A stretch of DNA of 64,000 bases from assembly GCF_900188085.1 (NCBI RefSeq), contig NZ_FZOU01000002.1:186001-250000 (forward strand), in the 5' to 3' direction. The notes beneath the pieces are model-generated. The model was not told where the DNA came from. It did not search any database and was given only the letters and a program-made list of their open reading frames with translations. How positions within the stretch are numbered: the stretch's first letter is position 1; every line of letters starts with the position of its first letter. Position numbers and translations under genes: made by a program. Origin of the DNA: Granulicella rosea (GTDB taxonomy: Bacteria > Acidobacteriota > Terriglobia > Terriglobales > Acidobacteriaceae). Positions 34,615 through 42,871 of this stretch are shown piece after piece.

Positions 34615-36765
34615 ATGTCGCAAAGAACGTTCTTCCCGCAGCGTATCGGAAAGCTGCCGCTCACGCTCGCTCTCGCCGCATCCTCGATGATCCTGACCAC
34701 GGGCTGCGCCAATATGGCGACCACGGCCGGCGCCGGTAACGCCTTCGTCGAGCCGGGCTCGCTTGGCGGTATTGTGCATGGCGGGAACCAGCCTATCGGC
34801 GGCGCGACGGTCGATCTCTGGACCGTTGGCACCACCGGTTACGGCAGCAAGGGCACGAAGCTCGCGACGACGACGACGGCGAAGGATGGCACCGGGAGCT
34901 TCAACTTCAACAAGTCCGGCACCTCCATCGGCAACTACACTTGTCCAAGCGCGAACACTCTGCTGTACGTTGTTGCAAGCGGTGGAAATACGCTCAATGA
35001 CTACAGCAAGACTTATAACAACACGGCCGCTGTCATGGTTGCCGCCGTCGGTCAGTGCGGCACTGCCGGCAGCCAGTTTATCGACCTGAACGAAGTCTCT
35101 TCGGTCGCGACGATCTTCGCGCTGGCTCAATACATGAATCCCGGCGCGACGACCGGAGCTGGCTCTACGGTCTCGATCGGCACCGCAAGCGACTACACGG
35201 TCTCCATCCCGTCCCAGTCCGGCATCGGACTCATCAACGCCTTCAACTCGGTTGCCACCCTGGCGACGATCGGCAACGGCACGGCAAACGCGACCGTCAC
35301 CCCGAAGAGCTCCGTGGCGGGCATCACAATCACGGCCACCCCTGAGAGCGCGAAGATCAACACCATCGCCGATATCCTGGCCTCCTGCGTGAACAATGCG
35401 GACAACACGGCCCAGACCTGTACCAATCTGTTTACCGCGGCCGTTCCTCCGCCGGCTGCCGTTACCAGCCAGCCGAGTGCAACCTTCCCGACAGCGGGCG
35501 ATACGTTGCAGGCGGCTTATTACATGGCGGTCAACCCGTCCAATAGCAACAGCACCAGCAATGCCGCGACTCTGTATGCCCTGGTGACCGGCTCCGGTGC
35601 GCCCTTCCAGCCGACGGTCACGGCTCAGCCTCTCGATTGGACGATCTCCGTCTCCTACACGTCCTCTGGAACCTGCACATCCTCGAACACCGCCGGCTTC
35701 CTTGCGTCTCCGGAGACGGTTGCCGTCGACGCGTCAGGGAACGTCTGGATGCTGAACGGCGCCACCGGCGCAACCAACGCGCTCGTACAGTTCGGACCCA
35801 CCGGCACGGCTCAGCTTTGCGTGGCGGGTAACATCACCACCGGACGCGGTCTCACCATCGACACCAAGGGCAACGTGTGGGCTGCCGGCGCAGTTGCAGG
35901 CACTGGCATCCTGGAGTATCTGGCCAACGGAAGCACCCTGAGCTGGCCGACGACCTACGCAGCGGGCGGCATCGTTGCGGACGGAAGCGGCAACATCTTC
36001 TACGCGCAGAATACCGGCGCCGGAACGGTACAGGAGTTTCCGGGCGCGGCCACCGCGACTGTCGCGGCGTCCGCGGCGACCTCCGTCGGTTCCAGCCTGC
36101 CGTCTGCTGCTTACCTCTACATGGCCGTCGACCATCTCGGAAATGTGCTGGTGCCGAATCCCTCTTCGGGCAGCAGCATCTACGATCTCGCGCCTACCAC
36201 CTATGCATCCACGGATCTGGGCTCGGCTTCGCTCCTTTTGAATGGCTACGGCGCGGCGGTGGACCGGAGCGGATACCTCATCGGCGCCAGCACCTGCTGC
36301 TCCAACGTCGTGTCGAATACGATCTTCAAGGCCGCTCCGACCGGCTCCGGTCTGACCTCGACGGTCAGCGGCAAGTACGCCGGCGGCCTCGTCGGTCCTC
36401 GCTCGTCGGCAGTCGATGGAGCGAACAACTACTGGTTCGGCATGGGTTATCCGACGGTGCCAGTTTCGTCGACCAATACCTCGACCACCTTCGCCCTGGC
36501 GGAGACGGATTCGAGCTTCAACTCGCTCTCGCCTGGCGGTTCGGTACCCGCGACCTGCTCCTCGACCAACACGAACTGCTACACCAACGGTGGTTTCCAG
36601 AAGAGCAGCCTCGCGACCGTGCGCAGCCTTGCCATCGATCCTTCGGGCAATGTCTGGGCGGCCAGCTCGAACGGTAATATGGTGGAACTCGTCGGAGCCG
36701 CGGTACCGGTGGTTACGCCTCTTTCCGCTGCTGCCGCTGCGGGCACCTATGGAACCAAACCGTAA
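34615..36765 (+). CDS. NHL-type beta-propeller lipoprotein, paralog of the 17235-19079 gene
   Basis: A 716-residue exported protein. Its signal ends in ILTTGCANM, a lipobox-like Cys at about residue 31. A small regulatory/Ig-like domain (GGIVHGGNQPIGGATVDLWT) is followed by a helical-looking region with Cys pairs (CPSAN, GQCG, SCVNN) and then a propeller (about 355-700, VAVDASGNVWMLNGATGATN). The C-terminus is MVELVGAAVPVVTPL. Order of parts and C-terminus match the protein coupled to the exosortase, so the two are paralogs. CAGGAG lies 8-9 bases before the ATG. Function unknown; a surface-binding role is inferred. A bidirectional terminator follows. Confidence 0.85.
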   Translation: MSQRTFFPQRIGKLPLTLALAASSMILTTGCANMATTAGAGNAFVEPGSLGGIVHGGNQPIGGATVDLWTVGTTGYGSKGTKLATTTTAKDGTGSFNFNKSGTSIGNYTCPSANTLLYVVASGGNTLNDYSKTYNNTAAVMVAAVGQCGTAGSQFIDLNEVSSVATIFALAQYMNPGATTGAGSTVSIGTASDYTVSIPSQSGIGLINAFNSVATLATIGNGTANATVTPKSSVAGITITATPESAKINTIADILASCVNNADNTAQTCTNLFTAAVPPPAAVTSQPSATFPTAGDTLQAAYYMAVNPSNSNSTSNAATLYALVTGSGAPFQPTVTAQPLDWTISVSYTSSGTCTSSNTAGFLASPETVAVDASGNVWMLNGATGATNALVQFGPTGTAQLCVAGNITTGRGLTIDTKGNVWAAGAVAGTGILEYLANGSTLSWPTTYAAGGIVADGSGNIFYAQNTGAGTVQEFPGAATATVAASAATSVGSSLPSAAYLYMAVDHLGNVLVPNPSSGSSIYDLAPTTYASTDLGSASLLLNGYGAAVDRSGYLIGASTCCSNVVSNTIFKAAPTGSGLTSTVSGKYAGGLVGPRSSAVDGANNYWFGMGYPTVPVSSTNTSTTFALAETDSSFNSLSPGGSVPATCSSTNTNCYTNGGFQKSSLATVRSLAIDPSGNVWAASSNGNMVELVGAAVPVVTPLSAAAAAGTYGTKP

Positions 36766-36780
36766 TTGCAAAGATGTTGC

Positions 36781-36824
36781 CGCAAGCAGAGGCCCCGGAG
36801 ATGACTCCGGGGCTTTTGCTTGCG
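36781..36824. terminator. Bidirectional terminator between convergent propeller genes
   Basis: GCCCCGGAG (36792-36800), ATGA loop, CTCCGGGGC (36805-36813) then TTTT, with an outer pair CGCAAGC (36781-36787) / GCTTGCG (36818-36824). It lies between the stop at 36765 and the minus-strand stop at 36845. Confidence 0.88.
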
Positions 36825-36844
36825 CTCAACCAACGTTGGCAACC

Positions 36845-37879
36845 TTATTTCTTGGCGATGACCAGCACGGTAAAGGTGCCGGGCAGGGCCGTCGCGCGCG
36901 GCTTTGGGGTCGCCGCCGTCGGGGCCGGCTTCGGACCCATCTTCGCCACGACGACGTACGCCTTGCCGGTGGCGAAGTCGAAGGCCATCGTGCGGCCGGT
37001 GGCTTGCGTCGGCAGCGTCTGGAGCGTGGTGAATTTCCCGCCCGCGGTGCTCACGATGCTCAGGGTGCCTTCGCCGTTCGAGCTGAAGGCGAGCTGATCC
37101 TTCGCGTCATAGGCCGCCGCGTCGGGGCCTTCTCCGATGGTGACGAGCGCGATCTGCCTGCCGGTGTCGCCATCGGTGACCGGCATCTTCCTGCCGTCGC
37201 AGACGCTAAAGAGATGGCGATGCTCCCGGTCGATGGCAAGGCCGGAGGGCGACTCGCAGCCTGCGAGCGGCCACTCGGCGGTCTGCTTCAGGGTCTTCGC
37301 GTCGAGCTTTACGAGCGTGTTCTTCGTCTCGATGTTCACCCAAATCGCTCCCTTGCCGTCGACGGCGGGGAACTCGGGCTTGCCGGAGAGTTTGATGGTC
37401 GCGACGGTCTTCATCCCGACCGCGTCGATGACCGTGACGTCGCTGCTGCGACCGTTGAAGGCCCAGACGGTTTTGGTCGAAGGCTCCCACGCCATGCCGT
37501 CGGGATTCGTTCCGGCTGGAATCCTGTTCACAATGGCGAAGGTCTTGCGGTCGAAGACTACGACGACATTGCCGCCGCCATCGCTGATGAAGCCGTACTT
37601 GCCCTCGTCGTCGAGCACGACGCCGTGCGTGCCCTTCAGACCGGTGATCGCGCCGACGGGCTTGCCGGTGGTGGTGTCGACGACCTCGACTCGCGTCGCA
37701 TGCGTGACGTAAAGCAGGTGATTCGCGGAATCGGCCAGCAGGTAATCCCATCCGCCCTCGCCGCCCAGCACCCACTTATCGACCACGGCATACGGCCCGG
37801 CCTGTGCCGCCAATCCCGCGGGCGCCAGTGCGCACCCCGCCAACACTCCCACCGCCGCCAGCCGCAAAGGCATCTTCAT
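36845..37879 (-). CDS. Exported YncE-like (YVTN) beta-propeller protein
   Basis: A 344-residue protein with a signal peptide (to about residue 25, AGLAAQ). Blades of the YVTN/YncE type follow: ADSANHLLYVTHATRVEVVD, LDDEGKYGFISDGGGNVVVV, VDGKGAIWVNIETKNTLVKL and LAIDREHRHLFSVCDGRKM. The C-terminal 35 residues are Pro/Ala/Lys-rich. Such propellers are periplasmic or surface binding scaffolds; the ligand is unknown. ATG 37879 has GAGGA upstream at good spacing. It is convergent with the NHL lipoprotein across a strong terminator. Confidence 0.87.
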   Translation of the reverse strand: MKMPLRLAAVGVLAGCALAPAGLAAQAGPYAVVDKWVLGGEGGWDYLLADSANHLLYVTHATRVEVVDTTTGKPVGAITGLKGTHGVVLDDEGKYGFISDGGGNVVVVFDRKTFAIVNRIPAGTNPDGMAWEPSTKTVWAFNGRSSDVTVIDAVGMKTVATIKLSGKPEFPAVDGKGAIWVNIETKNTLVKLDAKTLKQTAEWPLAGCESPSGLAIDREHRHLFSVCDGRKMPVTDGDTGRQIALVTIGEGPDAAAYDAKDQLAFSSNGEGTLSIVSTAGGKFTTLQTLPTQATGRTMAFDFATGKAYVVVAKMGPKPAPTAATPKPRATALPGTFTVLVIAKK

Positions 37880-38134
37880 CGCTTGTCCTCGTCCCTCGAA
37901 AGTTTTTCTTTAGCTTGATTTGAGGTTATGTGGCTAAGCTGAAGAGAGCGTGAAGCTCCCTGTCTTTCTTGTGAATGCAACTTTCGCGTACCAAGGGCCA
38001 CACCACTTGCCGATGCAGGTTGCATCACTCTTCTAGGGAACTGCCGGAGAGGTGGATTGTCAGGAAGTCGACGCAACCCTTTGATCTCCATCGCCTTTCG
38101 TGAGCATGAGTCAGTTGGAGCTTATAGTAAGAGA

Positions 38135-38728
38135 ATGCAGCCAGCAATCTGGAACACCTTGGAAGTTGCGAAGCTAGTTGTTAGCGCATCGACCGCCTTC
38201 ATTCTTGCGCTCTTGGGCATTTTCATCCATCGAACAACGAAAAGGTTTGAAAATAGACAGTGGCTAAATCAGAAGCTGGTAGAGAAGAGAATTCAGATTT
38301 ATGAGGATCTTGCCCCACTCCTCAATGACCTGCTTTGCTATTACACATTTGTGGGCTGCTGGAAAGACCTCGACCCGCCGGATGTGATCAGAAAGAAGCG
38401 TGACTTAGATAAAAAACTTTATCTCGCGCAGCCCCTCATACCGAAAGCTCTCTTTGACGCCTGCAAAAAGTTCATAGACGCATGCTTTACGACCTTCAAT
38501 GGATGGGGGCAAGACGCGAAGATGAAGACTCCGACTCAAAAGAGACGAACTTCGCACTGCAAGCCTTGGGAAGACGGATGGAGCAAATACTTTTCTGATG
38601 AACACGTTGATCCATCGCTATTACAGGATTTATACAAAGCAGCCATGGTTGAATTTGCATTGAGTTTTGGCAGATTTGATTTTTCATCATCTGACAGCTT
38701 GAGCAGGTTGCCTAGAAATATCGCTTAG
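38135..38728 (+). CDS. Orphan membrane-anchored hypothetical protein in a low-GC patch
   Basis: A 197-residue protein. A single hydrophobic helix at about residues 12-33 (VVSASTAFILALLGIFIH) is followed by a basic stretch and an amphipathic, probably coiled region with Trp, Tyr and Cys residues; there is no signal cleavage site. I recognise no domain. The start ATG 38135 is chosen because the 26 codons upstream read poorly; no good ribosome site is seen for either. Codon use is visibly more AT-rich than in the neighbours (AAA, TTT, GAT, AGA frequent). The 255-base gap upstream holds no gene. Probably acquired by transfer. Confidence 0.65.
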   Translation: MQPAIWNTLEVAKLVVSASTAFILALLGIFIHRTTKRFENRQWLNQKLVEKRIQIYEDLAPLLNDLLCYYTFVGCWKDLDPPDVIRKKRDLDKKLYLAQPLIPKALFDACKKFIDACFTTFNGWGQDAKMKTPTQKRRTSHCKPWEDGWSKYFSDEHVDPSLLQDLYKAAMVEFALSFGRFDFSSSDSLSRLPRNIA

Positions 38729-38895
38729 CTCCGTCAAGCCTTCGATCGTCCTCATTAGACCGATTCTCAATACGCGTTATCTGCTCTTTCGCCTTCTCGT
38801 GCTGCAAGGCAGATTGCGAGGTCTGGTGACGGATGTCAATCGTGCTGTCGAGTTCGCGAGATCACCGCGTTCATCGGATCCGTATCTTGTGTCAT
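38712..38895 (-). pseudogene. Frameshifted remnant of a small coiled-coil gene
   Basis: On the minus strand, ATG 38895-38893 opens a frame MTQDTDPMNAVIS. The adjoining frame then continues SRELDSTIDIRHQTSQSA and on through QHEKAKEQITRIENR to a TAG at 38714-38712. A two-base change in the CGCG run at about 38855 would join them into a 61-residue charged helical protein. It is tail-to-tail with, and slightly overlaps, the orphan gene. A programmed shift or a sequencing error would look the same. Confidence 0.35.
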
Positions 38896-39111
38896 CCCAA
38901 TAGTCGACTCGACGTGGCACATCGAAATCCGACCGCTGGAACGTTCCCTGCTTGACCGGCGCGCATCAACCGGCGAAAATGATCCGGCAGGAGCGACAAC
39001 CTTCTACCGTTCGCGCCGTCCAATCCGTATATTTACTTGCCTTGCACCGTAATTCACGGAAGAATAGAACGGTTGCGCCGCCGAAACGATCGCTGCCACG
39101 GGAGCTTTACC
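38729..39111. other. Gene-poor stretch
   Basis: 383 bases between the orphan gene and the next secreted gene. Apart from the minus-strand remnant ending near 38895 I see no gene, RNA or repeat. Base composition rises to normal GC after about 38930. Confidence 0.5.
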
Positions 39112-40065
39112 TTGAATTTGTTCACCAGACGTCACCTCACCCTCGCCGCCCTCGCCGTCTCCACCTGTTTTGCGTCCGCGCACGCCGCCGAGTTGTCGAG
39201 CGACGGTAAGTCCTCTATTCCCAAGGATGTACAGCAGATCATCGTGGTCGACTATCGCGCGATGCAGAACTCGCCCGCAGCGATGAACCTGAAGGATCGC
39301 GTCCTGCCGCCGGAGCTGAAGCGGCTTGAGACCGCGCTGAAGACCTCCGGTCTGAAGGTCGACCAGGACGCCGATGTGCTCGCCTTTGCCGCCTTCCGGG
39401 CGGGAACCGAGGGCACGCGCATCGTCGGCATCGCCCAGGGACAGTTCCATACCGGCGCCATCATGGCGAACTTCACCAAGCAGAAGACGAAGTCGGTGAC
39501 GCTGCGCAATAACAGCATCTATCCGCTCGGCTCGGCCGGGATGAGCGTCTGCTTCCTGAACCAGACGACGATGGTCTTTGGCGACCGCGATGCCGTGAAG
39601 GCCGCGCTCGACGCGCGCGATGGCGTCAGCCAGAACTTCCTCGCGAACTCCGACATGGTCAACGAGATGACCGCCGTCGAGTCGAAGGCCGTCTGGAGCC
39701 TGCTCGACCAGAAGGGCACGCAGACGATGATGAAGAGCGTGCTGGGAGACGCCGCCGCGCTGGCCGACTACGACACCGTCCGCAACCGCATGAAGAGCTC
39801 GCGCTACACGATGGACTTTTCGAACGGCGTGAAGTTCAACATGGCAGTCGTCATGTCCGATACCGTGACCGCCGCGACCGCCGCGACGCTGATGAAGGGT
39901 GTATCGATCATGCGCAAGACCTCGGGTTCGCCGCTCGAGAAGACAGCGCTCGATGCAACCACGATCGATTCGAACTCGGGCACGCTGACGGTGGACTACA
40001 GCTCGTCGGACAGCCAGTTCTCGAGCCTGCTGAGTTCGCCGCTGTTCCAGTCCGTAGTCAAGTAG
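39112..40065 (+). CDS. Exported protein of unknown function
   Basis: A 317-residue protein starting at TTG 39112 with GGAG 7 bases upstream. The signal peptide ends at ASAHAAE (about residue 26). The mature part begins KDVQQIIVVDYRAMQNSPAA and contains alternating beta and helical segments (DRDAVKAALDARDG, KFNMAVVMSD), ending with a Ser-rich tail SSSDSQFSSLLSSPLF. It looks like two similar alpha/beta halves. I do not recognise the family; related proteins probably occur in other acidobacteria. It is a single-gene unit ending at a terminator shared with the convergent CheY-like gene. Confidence 0.75.
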   Translation: MNLFTRRHLTLAALAVSTCFASAHAAELSSDGKSSIPKDVQQIIVVDYRAMQNSPAAMNLKDRVLPPELKRLETALKTSGLKVDQDADVLAFAAFRAGTEGTRIVGIAQGQFHTGAIMANFTKQKTKSVTLRNNSIYPLGSAGMSVCFLNQTTMVFGDRDAVKAALDARDGVSQNFLANSDMVNEMTAVESKAVWSLLDQKGTQTMMKSVLGDAAALADYDTVRNRMKSSRYTMDFSNGVKFNMAVVMSDTVTAATAATLMKGVSIMRKTSGSPLEKTALDATTIDSNSGTLTVDYSSSDSQFSSLLSSPLFQSVVK

Positions 40066-40085
40066 CTCCAGTGTGGGTGCAGTAC

Positions 40086-40118
40086 AAAGAGGCGGCTCCG
40101 TTACGGGGCCGCCTCTTT
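40086..40118. terminator. Bidirectional terminator
   Basis: AAAGAGGCGGCTCCG (40086-40100) and CGGGGCCGCCTCTTT (40104-40118) pair over 15 bases with one G-U, 3-base loop. It lies between the stop at 40065 and the minus-strand stop at 40158, and is nearly identical in its outer stem to the terminator at 33414-33448. Confidence 0.88.
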
Positions 40119-40157
40119 CATTTAAGAAGTTCTAAGATATCGATCCCGCTGCGGTAT

Positions 40158-40550
40158 CTACCGCACGGCGCTCGCGGAATTCAGCACGGGCAGAATCCGC
40201 AGCTTCACCTGGTCGGTCGTGAAGGGTTTGCAGATATAGCCCTTGGCTCCGGCTGCGATAGCGCGCAGTACGGCTGCCGCGCCGCCTTCGGTCGTGATCA
40301 TGACGACGGGCACATTCATGGCGAGCTTCTCCTCCGCGCGTTTTTCAAGGAACAGCAGACCATCCATCACCGGCATATTGATGTCGCTCAGCACGAGGTC
40401 GAGGTCGCCGTTGGTCGCGCGCAGGACTTCGAGCGCTTCGACGCCGTTCGCCGCCTGCAGGCATTCGGCGATCTCCATGCCGGCCTGTCGCAGTGCGCGT
40501 TCGACGACCTTTCGCATGACGGTGGAATCATCGACGATCAAAATCCTCAT
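40158..40550 (-). CDS. CheY-like single-domain response regulator
   Basis: A 130-residue receiver without output domain. DDS at residues 8-10, phospho-acceptor Asp in LVLSDINMPVMDGL (about 58), Thr in VMITTEGG (about 88) and Lys in KGYICKPFTTDQ (about 110) match chemotaxis CheY closely. It starts at ATG 40550 with GGGGAGAG upstream; the frame is open for 21 more codons but without support. It is divergent from the flagellar operon, so it probably carries signals to the flagellar switch; fliM and che genes are not in the window, so this is inference. Confidence 0.85.
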   Translation of the reverse strand: MRILIVDDSTVMRKVVERALRQAGMEIAECLQAANGVEALEVLRATNGDLDLVLSDINMPVMDGLLFLEKRAEEKLAMNVPVVMITTEGGAAAVLRAIAAGAKGYICKPFTTDQVKLRILPVLNSASAVR

Positions 40551-40708
40551 GTGCGGCTCTCCCCAAACCAGTGTCTGTCTGAAGCCTCTATCGACGGGTT
40601 TTGGCGCTCGCATGAGGTGTGCGGTTTTTGGGCAGCGGTCGAGTACCGTTACGAGAATCTAATCAGTGCGGGCGGCGGTTCGGCCACTCAGATGCTTTAC
40701 CGCTCTGC

Positions 40709-41464
40709 ATGGACAGCGGACTCTACGCGGCATACACCGGACTCCTTGCACGCACCCAGGCGCTCGACACGGCGTCGAACAATCTCGCCAACGCGAGCAC
40801 CAATGGCTTTCGCGCCGAGCGCGACTACTTCCGCGGCGTCTTGTCCAGCGGCCTTGGAGAGTTCGAAGAGGGCTCTCAGGTCGGCGATACGGTCAATGGC
40901 TTTGGCGTACTTGGCGGCAGCCTGCCCGACCTTGGCCAGGGCACGCTGACGCCCACGGGCAACCCGCTCGACCTCGCCCTGAGCGGCCAGGGCTTCTTCA
41001 GCATTCAGACGAAGGCGGGCGTCCGCTACACACGCGACGGCTCGTTCCAGAAGTCGCCCACGGGCGTCCTGCAGACGGCGGCCGGCGAGCCGGTGCTCGA
41101 CAACCGGGGAAACAAGATCATCCTGCCATCGGGTGCGGTGACGGTCGCGCCTGATGGCACGGTCTCGGTGGCGAGTCCGGACGGCTCGGCCATCGTCGCA
41201 AAGCTCGGCGTGGTCACCTTCTCGCCGGATGCGAGCCTGACGCCCGAGGGTGCGAATCGTTTCGTGGCCGGCCTCAACGACAAGCCGGTCGCGGCCAATG
41301 CCGAGATCGCGCAGGGCTCGCTCGAAGGCTCGAACGAGGATAGCGTCCACGGCACGATGCAGCTCATCCTCATCCAGCGCCAGGCGGAGATGATGCAGAA
41401 GGCGCTGAGCGTGTTCGACAACGACTTCGACAAGACAGCGGTCGAGCAGTTGGCCCGAGTTTAG
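40709..41464 (+). CDS. flgF: Flagellar basal-body rod protein FlgF
   Basis: A 251-residue rod-family protein. The N-terminal rod motif is ALDTASNNLANASTNGFRAE (about 17-36), the central domain has LDLALSGQGFFSIQTKAGVR and YTRDGSFQKSPTGVL, and the C-terminal helix has QLILIQRQAEMMQKALSVFD. FlgF is a proximal/distal rod component in the periplasm. The order flgF then flgG and the shorter length separate it from FlgG. ATG 40709 is preferred over upstream frames; the ribosome site is weak. It begins the flagellar operon in this window. Confidence 0.9.
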   Translation: MDSGLYAAYTGLLARTQALDTASNNLANASTNGFRAERDYFRGVLSSGLGEFEEGSQVGDTVNGFGVLGGSLPDLGQGTLTPTGNPLDLALSGQGFFSIQTKAGVRYTRDGSFQKSPTGVLQTAAGEPVLDNRGNKIILPSGAVTVAPDGTVSVASPDGSAIVAKLGVVTFSPDASLTPEGANRFVAGLNDKPVAANAEIAQGSLEGSNEDSVHGTMQLILIQRQAEMMQKALSVFDNDFDKTAVEQLARV

Positions 41465-41529
41465 CAACGCGGTTTCGGCATGGCTGAAGCCGTGCCCTTA
41501 ACAAGACGAAGTATCCAGGAGCAAACGCA

Positions 41530-42318
41530 ATGATCCGAGCTTTATACACAGCGGCCAGCGGCATGAGCGCCCAGCAGGCCAACCTCGACACCATCGCCAA
41601 CAACCTCGCCAACTCGGCCACCGCCGGCTTCCGCAGCCGCCAGGTGCAGTTCGAGGACATGGTCTACCAGAACATGATCACGCCGGGCTCGCCGGCCAGC
41701 GCGCAGACCTCGACCGCCGGCATGCAGATCGGTCTCGGCACGCGCTCCGCCGCCACCGAGATCATCATGACGCAGGGCGACTTCAACCAGACCAACAACC
41801 CCTACGACATCGCGATTCAGGGCTCCGGCTTCTTCCAGGTCTCGCTGCCCGACGGCACGCTGGCTTATACGCGCGCCGGCACCTTCCACCTGAACAACCA
41901 GGGCACGCTGGTCACCGCCGACGGCAATACCGTGCTGCCAACGATCACCATCCCCTCGAACGCGACCTCGGTGACGATCTCGCAGTATGGCGTGGTCTCG
42001 GCGCAGGTCGCCGGCCAGACGAATGCGACGCAGCTTGGCACGATTCAACTGGCGAACTTCGCCAATCCCAACGGCCTGACCTCGATCGGCAACAGCCTCT
42101 TCCAGCAGAACCTGGTCTCGGGCAACGCCATCACGGATACGCCCGGCGGCACCTCGGGCGTCGGCCTGCTGCAGCAGGGATACACCGAGAACTCGAACGT
42201 CGACGTCGTCACGGAGTTCGTGCAGATGATCCTTGCGCAGCGCGCCTACGAGAGCAACTCGAAGGTCGTCCACGTGGCCGACGACATGTACTCGCAGATC
42301 AACGGGCTGGTTCGCTGA
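41530..42318 (+). CDS. flgG: Flagellar basal-body distal rod protein FlgG
   Basis: A 262-residue protein, the usual FlgG length. IRALYTAASGMSAQQANLDT with IANNLANSATAGFRSRQVQF forms the N-terminal motif. The FlgG-specific insertion region (EDMVYQNMITPGS) follows, then FAIQGSGFF-like IAIQGSGFFQV and TRAGTFHLNNQG. The C-terminal helix is VTEFVQMILAQRAYESNSKV. It builds the distal rod. AGGAG lies 8 bases before the ATG. A hairpin (41477-41496, GGCATGGC/GCCGTGCC) sits between flgF and flgG. Confidence 0.96.
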   Translation: MIRALYTAASGMSAQQANLDTIANNLANSATAGFRSRQVQFEDMVYQNMITPGSPASAQTSTAGMQIGLGTRSAATEIIMTQGDFNQTNNPYDIAIQGSGFFQVSLPDGTLAYTRAGTFHLNNQGTLVTADGNTVLPTITIPSNATSVTISQYGVVSAQVAGQTNATQLGTIQLANFANPNGLTSIGNSLFQQNLVSGNAITDTPGGTSGVGLLQQGYTENSNVDVVTEFVQMILAQRAYESNSKVVHVADDMYSQINGLVR

Positions 42319-42352
42319 CCCTGTTTGGTTCTATCCCGTCGCGGAGGTTTCG

Positions 42353-42856
42353 ATGCGTCGCTCTCTTCTTGCTCTTGCTGCCTGCCTGGCGCTGCTTGCC
42401 CCTGCCGCCTCTGCTCTGACGGCGGTCTGCTATCCCACGCCCGCCGATGCGGCGCGGCAGCAGACGGACGGCGTAACCGACCTGAAGAGCGGCTACCGCG
42501 TGGAGAGTCGGCGCTTCGACCCGCTGCTGAACCGCTACTGGGTGATGGTTCGCGACTGCGAGCATCCCGAGCGTCCGGCGCAGACGATTGCGTCGAACGA
42601 TTTCGCGCCCCTGCCGGCTGAAGGCGCGCGCAGCCTCGTCGCGACGAAGCCGGTCGTCGTTCGCGCGGGCAGCCTGGTGCGAGTGGTCAGCAACTCGGCC
42701 AGCGTTCATCTCGAGACGCCCGCCTATGCGATCGGCAATGGCGGCATCGGAGACCGCATCCGCGTGCGTCTCGTGCGTCTGTCGACCGACACCGGCCAGA
42801 CGGCGGTGGAACTGACCGCCACGGTGCGCGGTCCCGATTATCTGGAACTTGAGTAA
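42353..42856 (+). CDS. flgA: FlgA-like P-ring assembly chaperone (short form)
   Basis: A 167-residue exported protein. The signal peptide ends near SALTAVC, with a Cys about residue 25. The C-terminal 75 residues match the FlgA SAF-type end: VVRAGSLVRVVSNSASVHLE, ETPAYAIGNGGIGDRIRVR, and VELTATVRGPDYLELE. FlgA helps FlgI form the P ring in the periplasm. The N-terminal half is divergent and shorter than in the enterobacterial protein (about 220 residues). GGAGG precedes the ATG. Its position between flgG and flgH supports the call. Confidence 0.82.
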   Translation: MRRSLLALAACLALLAPAASALTAVCYPTPADAARQQTDGVTDLKSGYRVESRRFDPLLNRYWVMVRDCEHPERPAQTIASNDFAPLPAEGARSLVATKPVVVRAGSLVRVVSNSASVHLETPAYAIGNGGIGDRIRVRLVRLSTDTGQTAVELTATVRGPDYLELE

Positions 42857-42871
42857 GAGAAGAGGGAAGCC

